From: Chryseobacterium potabilaquae | GTDB lineage: Bacteria; Bacteroidota; Bacteroidia; Flavobacteriales; Weeksellaceae | NCBI RefSeq assembly: GCF_902728265.1 | Contig: NZ_CACVBR010000021.1 | Coordinates: 1-64,000, forward strand | Length of the DNA: 64,000 nucleotides | Direction of reading: 5' to 3' | Shown: in pieces, positions 44,727 through 54,138 of the stretch | Position numbering within the stretch: the stretch's first letter is position 1 | How the letters are laid out: every line of letters starts with the position of its first letter | Translations under genes and position numbers: made by a program | The notes under the pieces: model-generated | What the model was told of the DNA's origin: nothing | The model's database searches: none | The model's input: only the letters and a program-made list of their open reading frames with translations

Positions 44727-45965
44727 TTAAAAAGGATTGTAAGATAAACCTAGGCCAAAATAAAACGCTGTCGCTTTAGATTGTCCATAGAAACCGAGAT
44801 TAGCATTTTTTACATCTCTTGATTGAGGCATCGCGTAACCTCCCGCAACATCCACACCAAACTTCTTTAACTTAAACCCTACCCCTCCAGTAATTACATA
44901 TGTATTGTAAGAAGGTGTTTCAGGGATAAAGTCTTCATCAGAATAAGGAGATTCATCATAGTAAGCTCCTAAACGGGCAGAGATCATTTCAGTGAATGCA
45001 TATTGCGTTCCTAATCTAAACGTTTTTGAATTTCTAAAGTTTTTAGGAGAAACAACAATTGTAGGATCAGGAGGGCTTCCAAGTGGAGCATTAGCAAAAT
45101 CTAATGTCAATTTACTATATTTTTCCCATCCATGATAATTAAAGTCAGCAGCAACCAACCATTTTGGTGTTATCTTATAAGTTAAACCAATGGTATATTC
45201 TTCTACCAATGGTAAGGTAGCAGTAAACGAATCTTTTCCTGAACCATCTAATCCCAATAAAGGATATACAGATTGCGATGGAAACTGGAACGTCGCAGTT
45301 CCATTTTTTGCTTTTATATCAACAGGTGAACGATAAGCCACACTCACATCCAATTTGTCTTCTGGTCTGAAATAAAAACCAAATCCATATCCATGACCAC
45401 TCGCTTTATCGTCTTTAATATTAACTTGTCCTCCTCCTAACTGAGTAACAGCCTTATCCCAGTTCACACTACCTCTTGCATATATATAGCTTGCTCCAAA
45501 AGATACCCAAGGTGCTAACTTTACAGAAACCATAGGTTGAAAATAGAAACTCTTAAGCTCAAGTTTTTGTACCATTTCTCTTCCTTCCCAATCATAAGGA
45601 TATTTAATAGTACTACCAAAAGGTGTCGTGAAACTAAAACCTACTGATAAATTTTCAATAGGCCTATAAGCAACTGCTGCATAAATAGGTGTCCCCATTG
45701 GATTATCCGATTCTGTACTTTGTAAGGTATTCAAGTTTTGAAATGTTACTTTACTACTTGCTCCAAACCCTCCTGCCGCAATACTTAATTTAGCGGGAAT
45801 AAATGACATCCCTGCAGGGTTAAAAAATGCCACACTTGCATCTTCAGCATGGGCACTAGTATGCGCCATTGCCATTTGTTTTACTCCTTGCAAAGAAACC
45901 CTAAAGCCACCTGCATAAGATAAAACACCTGCCAATAAAGCAGTTGATACTAAGATCTTTTTCAT
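44727..45965 (-). CDS. FadL/OmpP1/TodX-family outer-membrane transporter
   Basis: 412 aa with a signal peptide (VSTALLAGVLSYAGG), predicted to form an outer-membrane beta-barrel for hydrophobic substrates. The N-terminal hatch motif is present as SAHAEDASVAFFNPAGMSFI (38-57, the NPAG signature). Alternating aromatic strands follow, and the C-terminus ends YFGLGLSYNPF with a terminal Phe. It forms a two-gene operon with the SGNH lipoprotein. A TATATTTG box lies at 45985-45992. The substrate (fatty acids or other hydrophobic compounds) is not determined. Confidence 0.9.
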   Translation of the reverse strand: MKKILVSTALLAGVLSYAGGFRVSLQGVKQMAMAHTSAHAEDASVAFFNPAGMSFIPAKLSIAAGGFGASSKVTFQNLNTLQSTESDNPMGTPIYAAVAYRPIENLSVGFSFTTPFGSTIKYPYDWEGREMVQKLELKSFYFQPMVSVKLAPWVSFGASYIYARGSVNWDKAVTQLGGGQVNIKDDKASGHGYGFGFYFRPEDKLDVSVAYRSPVDIKAKNGTATFQFPSQSVYPLLGLDGSGKDSFTATLPLVEEYTIGLTYKITPKWLVAADFNYHGWEKYSKLTLDFANAPLGSPPDPTIVVSPKNFRNSKTFRLGTQYAFTEMISARLGAYYDESPYSDEDFIPETPSYNTYVITGGVGFKLKKFGVDVAGGYAMPQSRDVKNANLGFYGQSKATAFYFGLGLSYNPF

Positions 45966-45984
45966 AGACTATTATTATATAACC

Positions 45985-45992
45985 CAAATATA
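45985..45992 (-). promoter_or_regulatory. -7 box of the FadL-SGNH operon
   Basis: TATATTTG on the minus strand, exact TAnnTTTG match, 19 bp upstream of the ATG. Confidence 0.45.
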
Positions 45993-46213
45993 AAATTATT
46001 TTGGACACAGCTGTTAATAATTCTTAAAATTTTAAACAATATCTCAAAATAAAACTATGTTTAAAATAATATTTGAAAATAAACAAAATACAATAACCTA
46101 ATTATTAATTATTTATTCCTATTTTATTTCATAAATTGCCACTTTGTTTAATTTTAAACATGAATTGTTTTTAATATTTATTTTTTTTAGAATTACATAA
46201 AGTAAAAAATACA

Positions 46214-46221
46214 TAAATTTG
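46214..46221 (+). promoter_or_regulatory. -7 box of the ricT-gldH-PBP1A unit
   Basis: TAAATTTG, exact TAnnTTTG match, 21 bp upstream of the ricT ATG at 46243. Confidence 0.5.
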
Positions 46222-46242
46222 CAAGATTAAAATATAATAATT

Positions 46243-47568
46243 ATGAGTTGTGGATGTAAAACATCCGGCGATTCTGCACATTCTTGTGGCCCTAAAAAAG
46301 GCCCAAGTGGCTGTGAAAATGTAAATACCTGTGGTAATAGTTATAAATTAAGTGTTTTCGACTGGCTTTCTAATATCAATAATCCTACTCCAAATAGGTG
46401 TGATTTTGTAGAAGTTAGATTTAAAAATGATAGAAAATCGTTTTATAAAAATGTAAGTAATATTCCATTACATATAGGCAGTGTAGTTACAGTAGAATCG
46501 AGTCCCGGACACGATGTAGGTGTGGTAAGTCTCACCGGCGAATTGGTTAAGATTCAAATGAAAAATAAAAAATTTAGTGAAGAATCTAGCCTTAAAATAT
46601 ACAGACAAGCGAATCAAAAAGATTTAGAAGTTTGGCAAGAAGCAAGAAAAAAAGAAGATAATGTAAAACTTGAAGCAAGAAAAATTGCACGGAAACTGAG
46701 TCTCGAAATGAAAATCACAGATGTGGAATATCAAGGCGATGCTTCAAAAGTTACATTTTATTATACTGCAGACAATCGTGTCGATTTCAGGCAATTAATT
46801 AAAGATTATGCGGCTGCTTTTCGAACAAAAATCGATATGAAGCAAATAGGCTTTAGGCAAGAAGCAGCAAAAGTAGGAGGAATTGGATCGTGTGGCCGTG
46901 AACTTTGTTGCTCTACATGGCTTACAGATTTTAGATCTGTAAACACAAACGTAGCACGTTATCAACAATTAAGCATTAATCCTCAAAAACTAGCCGGACA
47001 ATGTGGTAAACTGAAATGTTGCCTTAATTATGAATTGGATAGTTATTTGGATGCTTTAAGCAATTTTCCTTCTTCCTCTACTACTCTGGAAACAGAAAAA
47101 GGAAGGGCGTTTTGTATAAAAATTGATGTTTTTAAAAAGAAAATGTGGTTTGCGTATGTTGAAAGTTCTATTGCCTGGTATGATTTTGATATTGACCTAG
47201 TTAAGAAACTTATATCAAAAAATAAGAGAGGCGAAAAAATCCTTCCCCTTGAGGAATTAAAACAAACAGAAGCCCCTCTTCAAAGCATTGATCTTATTCA
47301 AGAGAACAGTGTTGACAGATTTGAAAAAAGGAAAAGCAAAAACAGAGCACAGAATAAAAAAAATATTCCAGAGCAGAAAAAGGATCGACCTGAAAGACCT
47401 CAAAATCCTTCAACAAAACAAAATACTAATCATAAGCCACAAAAGCCTCAACAAGCAAGAGCTCAGGTAGAAAAAATAGAGCCTAATGCTGATAGTGAGA
47501 AAAAAACAAACCCACCTAAGAAAAAATTCAAAAAAAAGTTTCCTCCCAAAAAAGATAAAAATGCATAA
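46243..47568 (+). CDS. ricT: RicT (PSP1/YaaT) regulatory iron-sulfur subunit
   Basis: 441 aa. The PSP1 domain covers about 55-290 and holds the conserved Cys pairs in GSCGRELCCSTW and GQCGKLKCCLNYELD that bind an Fe-S cluster in the B. subtilis RicAFT complex, which affects RNase Y processing. A Cys-rich N-terminus (SCGCKTSGDSAHSCG) precedes it and is typical of Bacteroidota. A Lys/Pro-rich tail (about 350-441) looks disordered. The stop overlaps the gldH start by 8 bp. The function in Bacteroidota, where RNase Y partners differ, is inferred. Confidence 0.9.
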   Translation: MSCGCKTSGDSAHSCGPKKGPSGCENVNTCGNSYKLSVFDWLSNINNPTPNRCDFVEVRFKNDRKSFYKNVSNIPLHIGSVVTVESSPGHDVGVVSLTGELVKIQMKNKKFSEESSLKIYRQANQKDLEVWQEARKKEDNVKLEARKIARKLSLEMKITDVEYQGDASKVTFYYTADNRVDFRQLIKDYAAAFRTKIDMKQIGFRQEAAKVGGIGSCGRELCCSTWLTDFRSVNTNVARYQQLSINPQKLAGQCGKLKCCLNYELDSYLDALSNFPSSSTTLETEKGRAFCIKIDVFKKKMWFAYVESSIAWYDFDIDLVKKLISKNKRGEKILPLEELKQTEAPLQSIDLIQENSVDRFEKRKSKNRAQNKKNIPEQKKDRPERPQNPSTKQNTNHKPQKPQQARAQVEKIEPNADSEKKTNPPKKKFKKKFPPKKDKNA

Positions 47569-48022
47569 ATTTTTAGGATTATTAAGCCTTATGCTTCTCT
47601 TTAACTGTAATTCTTCAGGAGAAAATATAATAATGAATCCCCTTAATAATAAATGGGATAAGAAAAGCGAGCAGAAGTTTAATCTTGAAATTGCAGATCC
47701 ACAAAATCCTAAAAATATTATATTTGTTGTAAGAAATAATAATAATTATCCATACAGCAATATAAGGTTTATTGTGAATTTTACTAATCTTCAAAACAAA
47801 CAGAAAGAAACAGACACCCTTAATTACATCTTGGCAAAGCCCAACGGAGAATGGCTAGGTAAAGGCTTTGGTGACACTAAGGAAACTCTTTTTCAGTATA
47901 AACTTAATTACAAATTTCCCACAAAAGGCAAATATCAAATCGGGCTAATCCAGGCTATGAGAAATAATAATCTTCCCGGAATTGAGGACATTGGAATAAA
48001 ATTAGAAACAGCAAAACCGTAA
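47561..48022 (+). CDS. gldH: Gliding-motility lipoprotein GldH
   Basis: 153 aa from MHKFLGLLSLML, which restores a lipoprotein signal with lipobox Cys16 (LLFNCNS); a longer frame from 47486 runs inside ricT. GldH is one of the lipoproteins needed for gliding and T9SS function in Flavobacterium johnsoniae. The recognisable core includes SNIRFIVNFTNLQNK and a TDTLNYILAKPNGEWLG segment with GFGDTKE. It overlaps ricT by 8 bp and precedes PBP1A by 12 bp, a conserved flavobacterial gene order. Confidence 0.9.
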   Translation: MHKFLGLLSLMLLFNCNSSGENIIMNPLNNKWDKKSEQKFNLEIADPQNPKNIIFVVRNNNNYPYSNIRFIVNFTNLQNKQKETDTLNYILAKPNGEWLGKGFGDTKETLFQYKLNYKFPTKGKYQIGLIQAMRNNNLPGIEDIGIKLETAKP

Positions 48023-48034
48023 CCATATATAAAA

Positions 48035-50413
48035 ATGGACGAAAACAAAAAAAACACTGGAAATAAAGGAAAATCTTTTCCTCTTCCTCCCAAAAAAAAG
48101 AAAGATACTTCTTGGAAAAAATGGGTCAGACTTATCTGGGTAGGACTCATTGTTGTCGTTTTAGGAATATCAGGAATTTTCTTTGCTGTTTCACAGGGAT
48201 TTCTTGGCGAAATGCCTGATGTAAAAGAACTTGAGAATCCAGATATTTATGTCGCTTCTGAAATATATTCTTCAGACGGTGTTTTACTCGGTAAATTTGA
48301 AAAAGAAAAAACGCAACCTATTTTCTATAAAGATCTTCCGCCATATCTTATTTACGCATTACAAGCAAAAGAGGATGAACGTTTTAAAGAGCATTCCGGT
48401 ATAGATATTCAGTCTGTAGCCAGAGCTGTAGTTTATAGAGGTAAAAGAGGCGGGGGTTCAACTATTACTCAACAACTTGCGAAACTTCTATTCACAGGAA
48501 ACGCTTCTCAAAATAAGATCCAAAGAGCATTCCAGAAGTTAAAAGAATGGATTGTTGCTGTAAGTCTCGAAAAAAGATATACAAAAGAAGAAATCATAAC
48601 ACTTTATTTTAATAAATTTGATTTCCTATTCAATGCAAATGGTATTGAAATGGCTTCAAAAATATATTTTAATAAAAAAACTTCCGAACTTACATTACCA
48701 GAAGCCGCTACATTTGTAGCAATGCTCGAAAATCCAAGAAAAAATAATCCTTATAGAAATCCGGATAGGGCTAAAGAAAGAAGAGATGTCGTTTTAGATC
48801 AAATGTTAAAAACAGGATATATTGATCAAGCAACTTATGAAAAAGCAACTACAGCACCTATAACCGTTGATTTTCATCCTATCAAAAATATAACTGATGG
48901 ATATTCTGCTTATTATAAATTTTATTTAAGAAAAGAAATCGATAAATACTTAGGTGACTACGAAAAAGAAACCGGAAAAAAACTTAATCTTTATAAAGAC
49001 GGCTTAAAAGTATACGTAACTCTAGATTCTAAAATGCAAAAGTATGCAGAAGAGGCAATCAGAGAACACTTAACTGATCTACAAAAAAGATTTGACGCCG
49101 AACAAAGAGGACGAAAAAATAAACCTTTCTATTATCTTACTGAAAAGCAGATTAATCAAGTCATGCTTCAAGCCATGAGAAGAACGGGACGTTACAAAGA
49201 TCTTAAAGCTGATAATATGCCTGAAGATTCTATTATAATGGAATTTAAAAAGCCAATAAAAACATCACGCTTTACTTGGAAAGGAGAAGAAGAAGTAGAA
49301 ATGTCTCCTTGGGACTCCATAAGATACCATAAGCAAATAGCACAAGCTGGATTAATGTCCATGATACCTGGTACAGGTGAAATTAAAGCGTGGGTTGGAG
49401 GGATCGATTGGCAACATTTTCAATATGACCATATCAAACAAGGTAAAAGACAAGTAGGATCTACATTTAAACCATTCGTATATGCAACTGCTATTATGAA
49501 GTTAGGAATGACTCCTTGTTCTACTGTATCCAATGGATCATATGATCATAATGGTTGGCACGTTCCTGGAAGAGGAGGGATGCTAACCTTAAAAGACGCA
49601 TTAGCTCACTCTCAAAACCCGGTTGCAGCACGTCTTATTGAAATGACAGGGGTTGATGCTGTAATTCAAACCGCAAGAGATTTGGGAGTAACTGAAGATA
49701 TACCTAGAAACAATACAATTGCTTTAGGATCATCAGATATTACTATCTATGAGATGCTAGGTGCCTATAGTACATTCGCCAATTATGGAAACTACAATAA
49801 ACCTGAAATGATCTGGAGAATGGAAGACGCAAATGGTAGAGTAATAAAAGAAGTGAATGTAGAACCTAAAGAAGTTATGAATCCACTCTATGCTTATACT
49901 ATGATCGAATTGATGAAAGGTGTAACCCAATATGGTACCGCTTCAGGGGAGCTCGGAAGAAAAGGAATATCCAAAGCAGTGGAAATAGCAGGCAAAACAG
50001 GTACAACTCAAAATAATTCTGATGGTTGGTTTATGGGAATTGTTCCAAAACTTGCTACTGGCGCTTGGGTTGGATGGGAAGATAGAGCCACTCACTTTTA
50101 TGGAACTGGAGAAGGACAAGGAGCAAAAATGGCATTACCAATTTGGGCGATATTCATGAAAAAAGTATGGGCAAATAAATCTTTAGGTATTTCTCCTGAT
50201 GATAAGTTTGTAAAGCCCGCAGAATGGAAAGATGGATGTTCTAATCTTAAAGGATTAGGTTCGGGATATGGCGATGATGGAAGCCTTCGGACAATTGATG
50301 AAATCAAAAATCCTAAACCCGTAGATCCAGCACCCAAAAATAATTCAGGTAAAAAAGAAGAGAATATCAATGAAAACCTGAATACTTCTGAAGAAATTGA
50401 TTTTAATAAATAA
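48035..50413 (+). CDS. Bifunctional penicillin-binding protein 1A
   Basis: 792 aa class A PBP with glycosyltransferase and transpeptidase activity. A cytoplasmic Lys-rich tail and one membrane helix (about 34-55) are followed by the GT51 domain with the catalytic Glu in EDERFKEHSGID and GGSTITQQLAKLLF. The transpeptidase domain has GSTFKPF (SxxK), HSQNP (SxN) and GKTGTTQ (KTGT). A long acidic and Asn-rich tail closes it. The third gene after ricT-gldH, it probably shares their transcript. A terminator lies at 50430-50462. Confidence 0.95.
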   Translation: MDENKKNTGNKGKSFPLPPKKKKDTSWKKWVRLIWVGLIVVVLGISGIFFAVSQGFLGEMPDVKELENPDIYVASEIYSSDGVLLGKFEKEKTQPIFYKDLPPYLIYALQAKEDERFKEHSGIDIQSVARAVVYRGKRGGGSTITQQLAKLLFTGNASQNKIQRAFQKLKEWIVAVSLEKRYTKEEIITLYFNKFDFLFNANGIEMASKIYFNKKTSELTLPEAATFVAMLENPRKNNPYRNPDRAKERRDVVLDQMLKTGYIDQATYEKATTAPITVDFHPIKNITDGYSAYYKFYLRKEIDKYLGDYEKETGKKLNLYKDGLKVYVTLDSKMQKYAEEAIREHLTDLQKRFDAEQRGRKNKPFYYLTEKQINQVMLQAMRRTGRYKDLKADNMPEDSIIMEFKKPIKTSRFTWKGEEEVEMSPWDSIRYHKQIAQAGLMSMIPGTGEIKAWVGGIDWQHFQYDHIKQGKRQVGSTFKPFVYATAIMKLGMTPCSTVSNGSYDHNGWHVPGRGGMLTLKDALAHSQNPVAARLIEMTGVDAVIQTARDLGVTEDIPRNNTIALGSSDITIYEMLGAYSTFANYGNYNKPEMIWRMEDANGRVIKEVNVEPKEVMNPLYAYTMIELMKGVTQYGTASGELGRKGISKAVEIAGKTGTTQNNSDGWFMGIVPKLATGAWVGWEDRATHFYGTGEGQGAKMALPIWAIFMKKVWANKSLGISPDDKFVKPAEWKDGCSNLKGLGSGYGDDGSLRTIDEIKNPKPVDPAPKNNSGKKEENINENLNTSEEIDFNK

Positions 50414-50429
50414 ATTTCGTTTAAAAATA

Positions 50430-50462
50430 AAAAGACCTTTCAATCAGATTGAAAGGTCTTTT
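50430..50462 (+). terminator. Terminator of the ricT-gldH-PBP1A unit
   Basis: A 15-bp perfect stem (aaaagacctttcaat with attgaaaggtctttt) with a 3-base loop is followed by a T-run. Confidence 0.92.
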
Positions 50463-50473
50463 TATTTTATCTG

Positions 50474-50481
50474 TATCTTTG
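50474..50481 (+). promoter_or_regulatory. -7 box that sets the selO start
   Basis: TATCTTTG fits TAnnTTTG and ends 5 bases before the ATG at 50487, so the transcript may be leaderless. Confidence 0.45.
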
Positions 50482-50486
50482 TTATT

Positions 50487-52028
50487 ATGAATATTGAACA
50501 TATTAAACATCCATTTACAGAATACTTTCCGGGAGATTTTTCTAAAAATCCAATGCAGAGAAATACCCCAAAAGTTCTTTTCTCGACGATAGATCCGATT
50601 GGTTTTGATCATCCAAAGTTAATTCATTTTAATTCGAATCTTGCTGCTGAAATTGGATTAGGCCAATATGATCAGAATGATATTAATTTTTTAGTAGGAA
50701 ATCACCTTCCCGAAAATATCCAGCCTTATGCTACAGCCTATGCTGGGCATCAATTTGGAAATTGGGCAGGACAGCTTGGTGATGGTAGAGCTATCTTTGC
50801 AGGAGAAATTTCGAGCCACTCAGGAAAAGCAACAGAAATCCAATGGAAAGGCGCAGGTGCAACCCCTTACTCAAGACATGCAGACGGAAGAGCCGTCCTT
50901 AGATCTTCCCTAAGAGAATATTTAATGAGTGAAGCTATGTTTCATTTAGGAGTTCCTACAACGAGGGCGTTAAGTCTAAGTCTTACGGGGGAAGACGTCA
51001 TAAGAGATGTTATGTATAATGGAAACCCACAAGCAGAAAAAGGAGCTATTGTAGTAAGAACAGCCGAAAGCTTCTTACGATTTGGACATTTCGAACTATT
51101 GTCTGCTCAAAACGAATATAAGACACTCGAAAAGCTTACAGAATATGTAATTGAAAGATACTTTCCCGAAATCACATCTGTTGGAGTTCAAAAATATAAA
51201 GACTTTTTTGAAAATATATCCAAAAGAACTGCCGATCTAATGGTTGAATGGTACCGGGTGGGGTTTGTTCATGGAGTTATGAATACAGACAATATGTCTA
51301 TTGTGGGATTAACCATTGATTATGGTCCTTATTCTATGATGGAAGAATATGATTTAAATTTCACACCCAATACAACTGATATTCCGGAGAAAAGATATGC
51401 TTTTGGAAAACAAGGGCAAACCTCACAATGGAACCTTTGGCAATTAGCCAATGCTTTACATCCTTTAATAAAAGATGAAAAATTTTTGGAAGATAGCTTA
51501 AATGCTTTTGGAACTTATTTTTGGGAGGCCCATGACAACATGCTTTGTAAAAAATTTGGGTTTGATCAACTCCTTGAAGAGGATGAAGAGTTCTTCACAA
51601 ATTGGCAAGGGTTAATGCAAGAATTACAAATGGACTACACTTTATTCTTCAACGTATTAGAAACATTTAATGAAGAAAAGGATTTAAAAAGTCAATTTCA
51701 AAAAGTCTCATATGGGATACTCGATGATAAAAGCCTAACTAAAATTGAAAACTTCCTCAGCATCTACAAAATCAGACTTGATAAAAACAAAATATCTAGG
51801 AATTCATCCATTCTCCTAATGAGGGAAAATAATCCAAAATTTATTCTTAGAAATTATCTCTTATATCAATGTATTGAAGAACTTAATAATGGGCAATCCG
51901 AAGTGTTTTATGAGTTACTACATGCTTTACAAAAACCTTACGAAGAAATCATTCCTAAGTTTTCAGGAAAAAGGCCAATAAAGTATGATAATATCCCGGG
52001 ATGCTCAATGCTATCATGCAGTTCATAA
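50487..52028 (+). CDS. selO: Protein adenylyltransferase SelO (YdiU)
   Basis: 513 aa from MNIEHIKHPF; the frame extends to 50397, but a terminator and the -7 box lie in that extension. SelO is a pseudokinase-fold enzyme that transfers AMP to proteins, linked to redox stress. Landmarks are QFGNWAGQLGDGRAIFAGE, WKGAGATPYSRHADGRAVLRS, VHGVMNTDNMSIVG (catalytic Asp region) and IDYGPYS (metal Asp). The end reads MLSCSS: a Cys sits third from the end, where eukaryotic SelO carries selenocysteine. Confidence 0.94.
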   Translation: MNIEHIKHPFTEYFPGDFSKNPMQRNTPKVLFSTIDPIGFDHPKLIHFNSNLAAEIGLGQYDQNDINFLVGNHLPENIQPYATAYAGHQFGNWAGQLGDGRAIFAGEISSHSGKATEIQWKGAGATPYSRHADGRAVLRSSLREYLMSEAMFHLGVPTTRALSLSLTGEDVIRDVMYNGNPQAEKGAIVVRTAESFLRFGHFELLSAQNEYKTLEKLTEYVIERYFPEITSVGVQKYKDFFENISKRTADLMVEWYRVGFVHGVMNTDNMSIVGLTIDYGPYSMMEEYDLNFTPNTTDIPEKRYAFGKQGQTSQWNLWQLANALHPLIKDEKFLEDSLNAFGTYFWEAHDNMLCKKFGFDQLLEEDEEFFTNWQGLMQELQMDYTLFFNVLETFNEEKDLKSQFQKVSYGILDDKSLTKIENFLSIYKIRLDKNKISRNSSILLMRENNPKFILRNYLLYQCIEELNNGQSEVFYELLHALQKPYEEIIPKFSGKRPIKYDNIPGCSMLSCSS

Positions 52029-52040
52029 AACTATAAATAT

Positions 52041-52068
52041 AAAAACTTACTCGTGCCGGTGAGTTTTT
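52041..52068 (+). terminator. Terminator of selO
   Basis: A 10-bp stem (aaaaacttac with gtgagttttt, one G-T pair) lies 12 bp after the stop. Its right arm covers the upstream GTG start of the next frame. Confidence 0.75.
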
Positions 52069-52069
52069 A

Positions 52070-52077
52070 TATTTTTG
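52070..52077 (+). promoter_or_regulatory. -7 box of the polytopic membrane-protein gene
   Basis: TATTTTTG fits TAnnTTTG and lies 14 bases before the GTG at 52092, favouring that start over the GTG at 52053. Confidence 0.45.
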
Positions 52078-52091
52078 CAAAAAAATTTAAC

Positions 52092-53366
52092 GTGTATTTC
52101 AAATCGAAAGTATATAATTTTTTCAAACTATTATTTCCTACTTCATACCCAGAGTTTGTTGTATTTTTATTTTTTCTTACATCATATGGCATTTTAGGAT
52201 CCTATATTGCCATTCATTACAGAATTATTTTTGATGACAGAATACCTTGGGATGCTTATTTTAGCTTTGATAATCGCTCCATCGTTATGACTGGTGGCAG
52301 TTTTGAAAGACATCCTTTATCCTATTATTTTTTCAATTGGATTAGAGAACTTGCTCTATTAATTTCAGATGGTAAAAAAGATTCTATATTCCGTTTAACA
52401 TTAGCTTGGTTTAGTAATATCGCTATTAGCTTAAGTATCCTACAAGTCTTCAAATACTTAAAAAATATTATTCAATTACCTCTTTCAGTATGCTTTTTAA
52501 TTATCTCTTTTTTTGGAGCTTTTTCAACAAATATTATTCTTTCATTCACCCCAGAAAACTTTACTTATACTTTATTTTTACTTACTGTATTTAATTTTTA
52601 TACCGCAACTAAGCTTAAACAAGAAAAAAGAATACCAACTATACCACTGGTTTTCGCAGGAGTTACTATTGGTGGACTAACAATCACTAATATTGTAAAA
52701 GTATTTATACCTCTTGTTTTTGAAAAGAACCTATTTAAAAGTTGGAAAAATATTGGGTATGCTATATTTAGAATTTTGATTACCTGTCTGTGCTTTATTT
52801 TATTATATCTCAATAGAATAAATTTTAAATATGAAAATATTTTTTCAAAAACGTCCAAACAATATGAAAAGTTTTCAAATGTAAATTCTACACCCCTATG
52901 GGATATGCTCCTTTCTTTCTTTTTTGGACAAAATATTCTTTTTTCAAGTTTTATTATTCGAGACAAACATAATATGAGAGGATTTGAATTCAAGGGGCTT
53001 TTTATGGAAGTATACACATCTTGGATTCCTTATGCCTTTATTATCATTTTATTGATTTTCACTATATGGGGGTATCTCAGAAACTTCAAGAATAATTTAG
53101 TGCAGATAATTATGATTTCTTTTTTAATTGACATTGTAATCCATTGTATTATGAGATTTGGTTTACATACCGCCTACATTTACGGAGGACATTTTATTTT
53201 CGTTTATCCATTATTAATCGGTTGGTTGTTTTATTCATATAGAAAATCGTCCCTATATCTATCATTTTTGATTATAACATTAGCATGTTTATCCACCTAC
53301 CTTTTTTTAAACAATTATATAAGAATGCAAGAATTCTTTCAGTTTTTAAACCAATACTATCAATAA
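52092..53366 (+). CDS. Polytopic membrane protein of unknown function
   Basis: 424 aa from the GTG at 52092 (VYFKSK). An earlier GTG at 52053 lies inside the selO terminator and before the -7 box, so it is rejected. About ten hydrophobic segments are spread along the chain. Between the first two lie DDRIPWDAYFSFDNRSIVMTGG and FERHPLSYYFFNW, a pattern seen in membrane glycosyltransferase-like and DUF6080-like Bacteroidota proteins. I do not have a firm family. It stands alone with its own promoter. Confidence 0.7.
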   Translation: MYFKSKVYNFFKLLFPTSYPEFVVFLFFLTSYGILGSYIAIHYRIIFDDRIPWDAYFSFDNRSIVMTGGSFERHPLSYYFFNWIRELALLISDGKKDSIFRLTLAWFSNIAISLSILQVFKYLKNIIQLPLSVCFLIISFFGAFSTNIILSFTPENFTYTLFLLTVFNFYTATKLKQEKRIPTIPLVFAGVTIGGLTITNIVKVFIPLVFEKNLFKSWKNIGYAIFRILITCLCFILLYLNRINFKYENIFSKTSKQYEKFSNVNSTPLWDMLLSFFFGQNILFSSFIIRDKHNMRGFEFKGLFMEVYTSWIPYAFIIILLIFTIWGYLRNFKNNLVQIIMISFLIDIVIHCIMRFGLHTAYIYGGHFIFVYPLLIGWLFYSYRKSSLYLSFLIITLACLSTYLFLNNYIRMQEFFQFLNQYYQ

Positions 53367-53417
53367 AAAAAGACCATCCCTAACTAGAATGATCTTATAA
53401 GTTATATATTAATACGT

Positions 53418-53954
53418 TTATTTTGCTTCTGCACAAAAAATCCTATACTGAACAGCAATCGCAGATTTAAAATACTCTCTTACTTTCGATAAATCAGATG
53501 CTGCACTTTGTTTTGTAAAATAACTCCCCACCAAAATTTTATAATTAGGCCTTAAAGAAGCATCTGTTTCAACTTTCAAGTTAGGAAATCTTTTTCTAAA
53601 ATATGCTTTCACCTCATTAGCCTCATCATTGCTCTTCACCGTAGTAATTTGTATTTTATATCCTAAAATTCTAGGATTTTTACTACAAATTTCGGCATTA
53701 GTCAACTCTCTGCTAGGAACATATATTTTCGTGGGTTTTGTATTTATATTGACTTCTTCATTCTCTTTAGGAGATATATTACTCACTCTTAAACACTTAT
53801 CTTCTAACCCCTCCAAAGCAGCCTTTACTTTAGAATCCATCGTCATCACAAGCTCTGTTCCTGATAAAGTATCATGTTTTACAATTTGTTGTGCTTCAAT
53901 ATCATAAAACCCGAATATTGACAATACTGAAAATATTTTGATTACATTTTTCAT
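53418..53954 (-). CDS. SPOR-domain exported protein
   Basis: 178 aa with a signal peptide (VLSIFGFYDIEAQ). The C-terminal SPOR domain (about 98-172: GYKIQITTVKSNDEANEVKAYFRKRFP to YKILVGSYFTKQSAASDL) binds denuded peptidoglycan glycan strands, usually at division sites. The region between signal and SPOR is short and charged. A TAAATTTG box lies at 53970-53977. It is monocistronic, divergent from the alternative complex III operon. Confidence 0.85.
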   Translation of the reverse strand: MKNVIKIFSVLSIFGFYDIEAQQIVKHDTLSGTELVMTMDSKVKAALEGLEDKCLRVSNISPKENEEVNINTKPTKIYVPSRELTNAEICSKNPRILGYKIQITTVKSNDEANEVKAYFRKRFPNLKVETDASLRPNYKILVGSYFTKQSAASDLSKVREYFKSAIAVQYRIFCAEAK

Positions 53955-53969
53955 TTAAACTTCTTTCCG

Positions 53970-53977
53970 CAAATTTA
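53970..53977 (-). promoter_or_regulatory. -7 box of the SPOR-domain gene
   Basis: TAAATTTG on the minus strand, exact match, 15 bp upstream of the ATG at 53954. Confidence 0.45.
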
Positions 53978-54084
53978 GAAAAATTAAAAAACTATACCAA
54001 ACGGGGTTATTTAGAATCAATACAAATTAACCTTAAATGACATTTTACTGTTTTTATATACCGTTAAATTCCTGTTAAAAATAT

Positions 54085-54092
54085 TATTTTTG
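54085..54092 (+). promoter_or_regulatory. -7 box of the alternative complex III operon
   Basis: TATTTTTG fits TAnnTTTG, 46 bp upstream of the actA ATG at 54139. Confidence 0.5.
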
Positions 54093-54138
54093 CGGAATTG
54101 ATTGAATGTTCAATATTTACTAACATAAGATAATTTAA

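Noticed and set aside
52053..52091. Upstream GTG start for the polytopic membrane protein
   Set aside because: It lies inside the selO terminator stem and before the likely promoter box.
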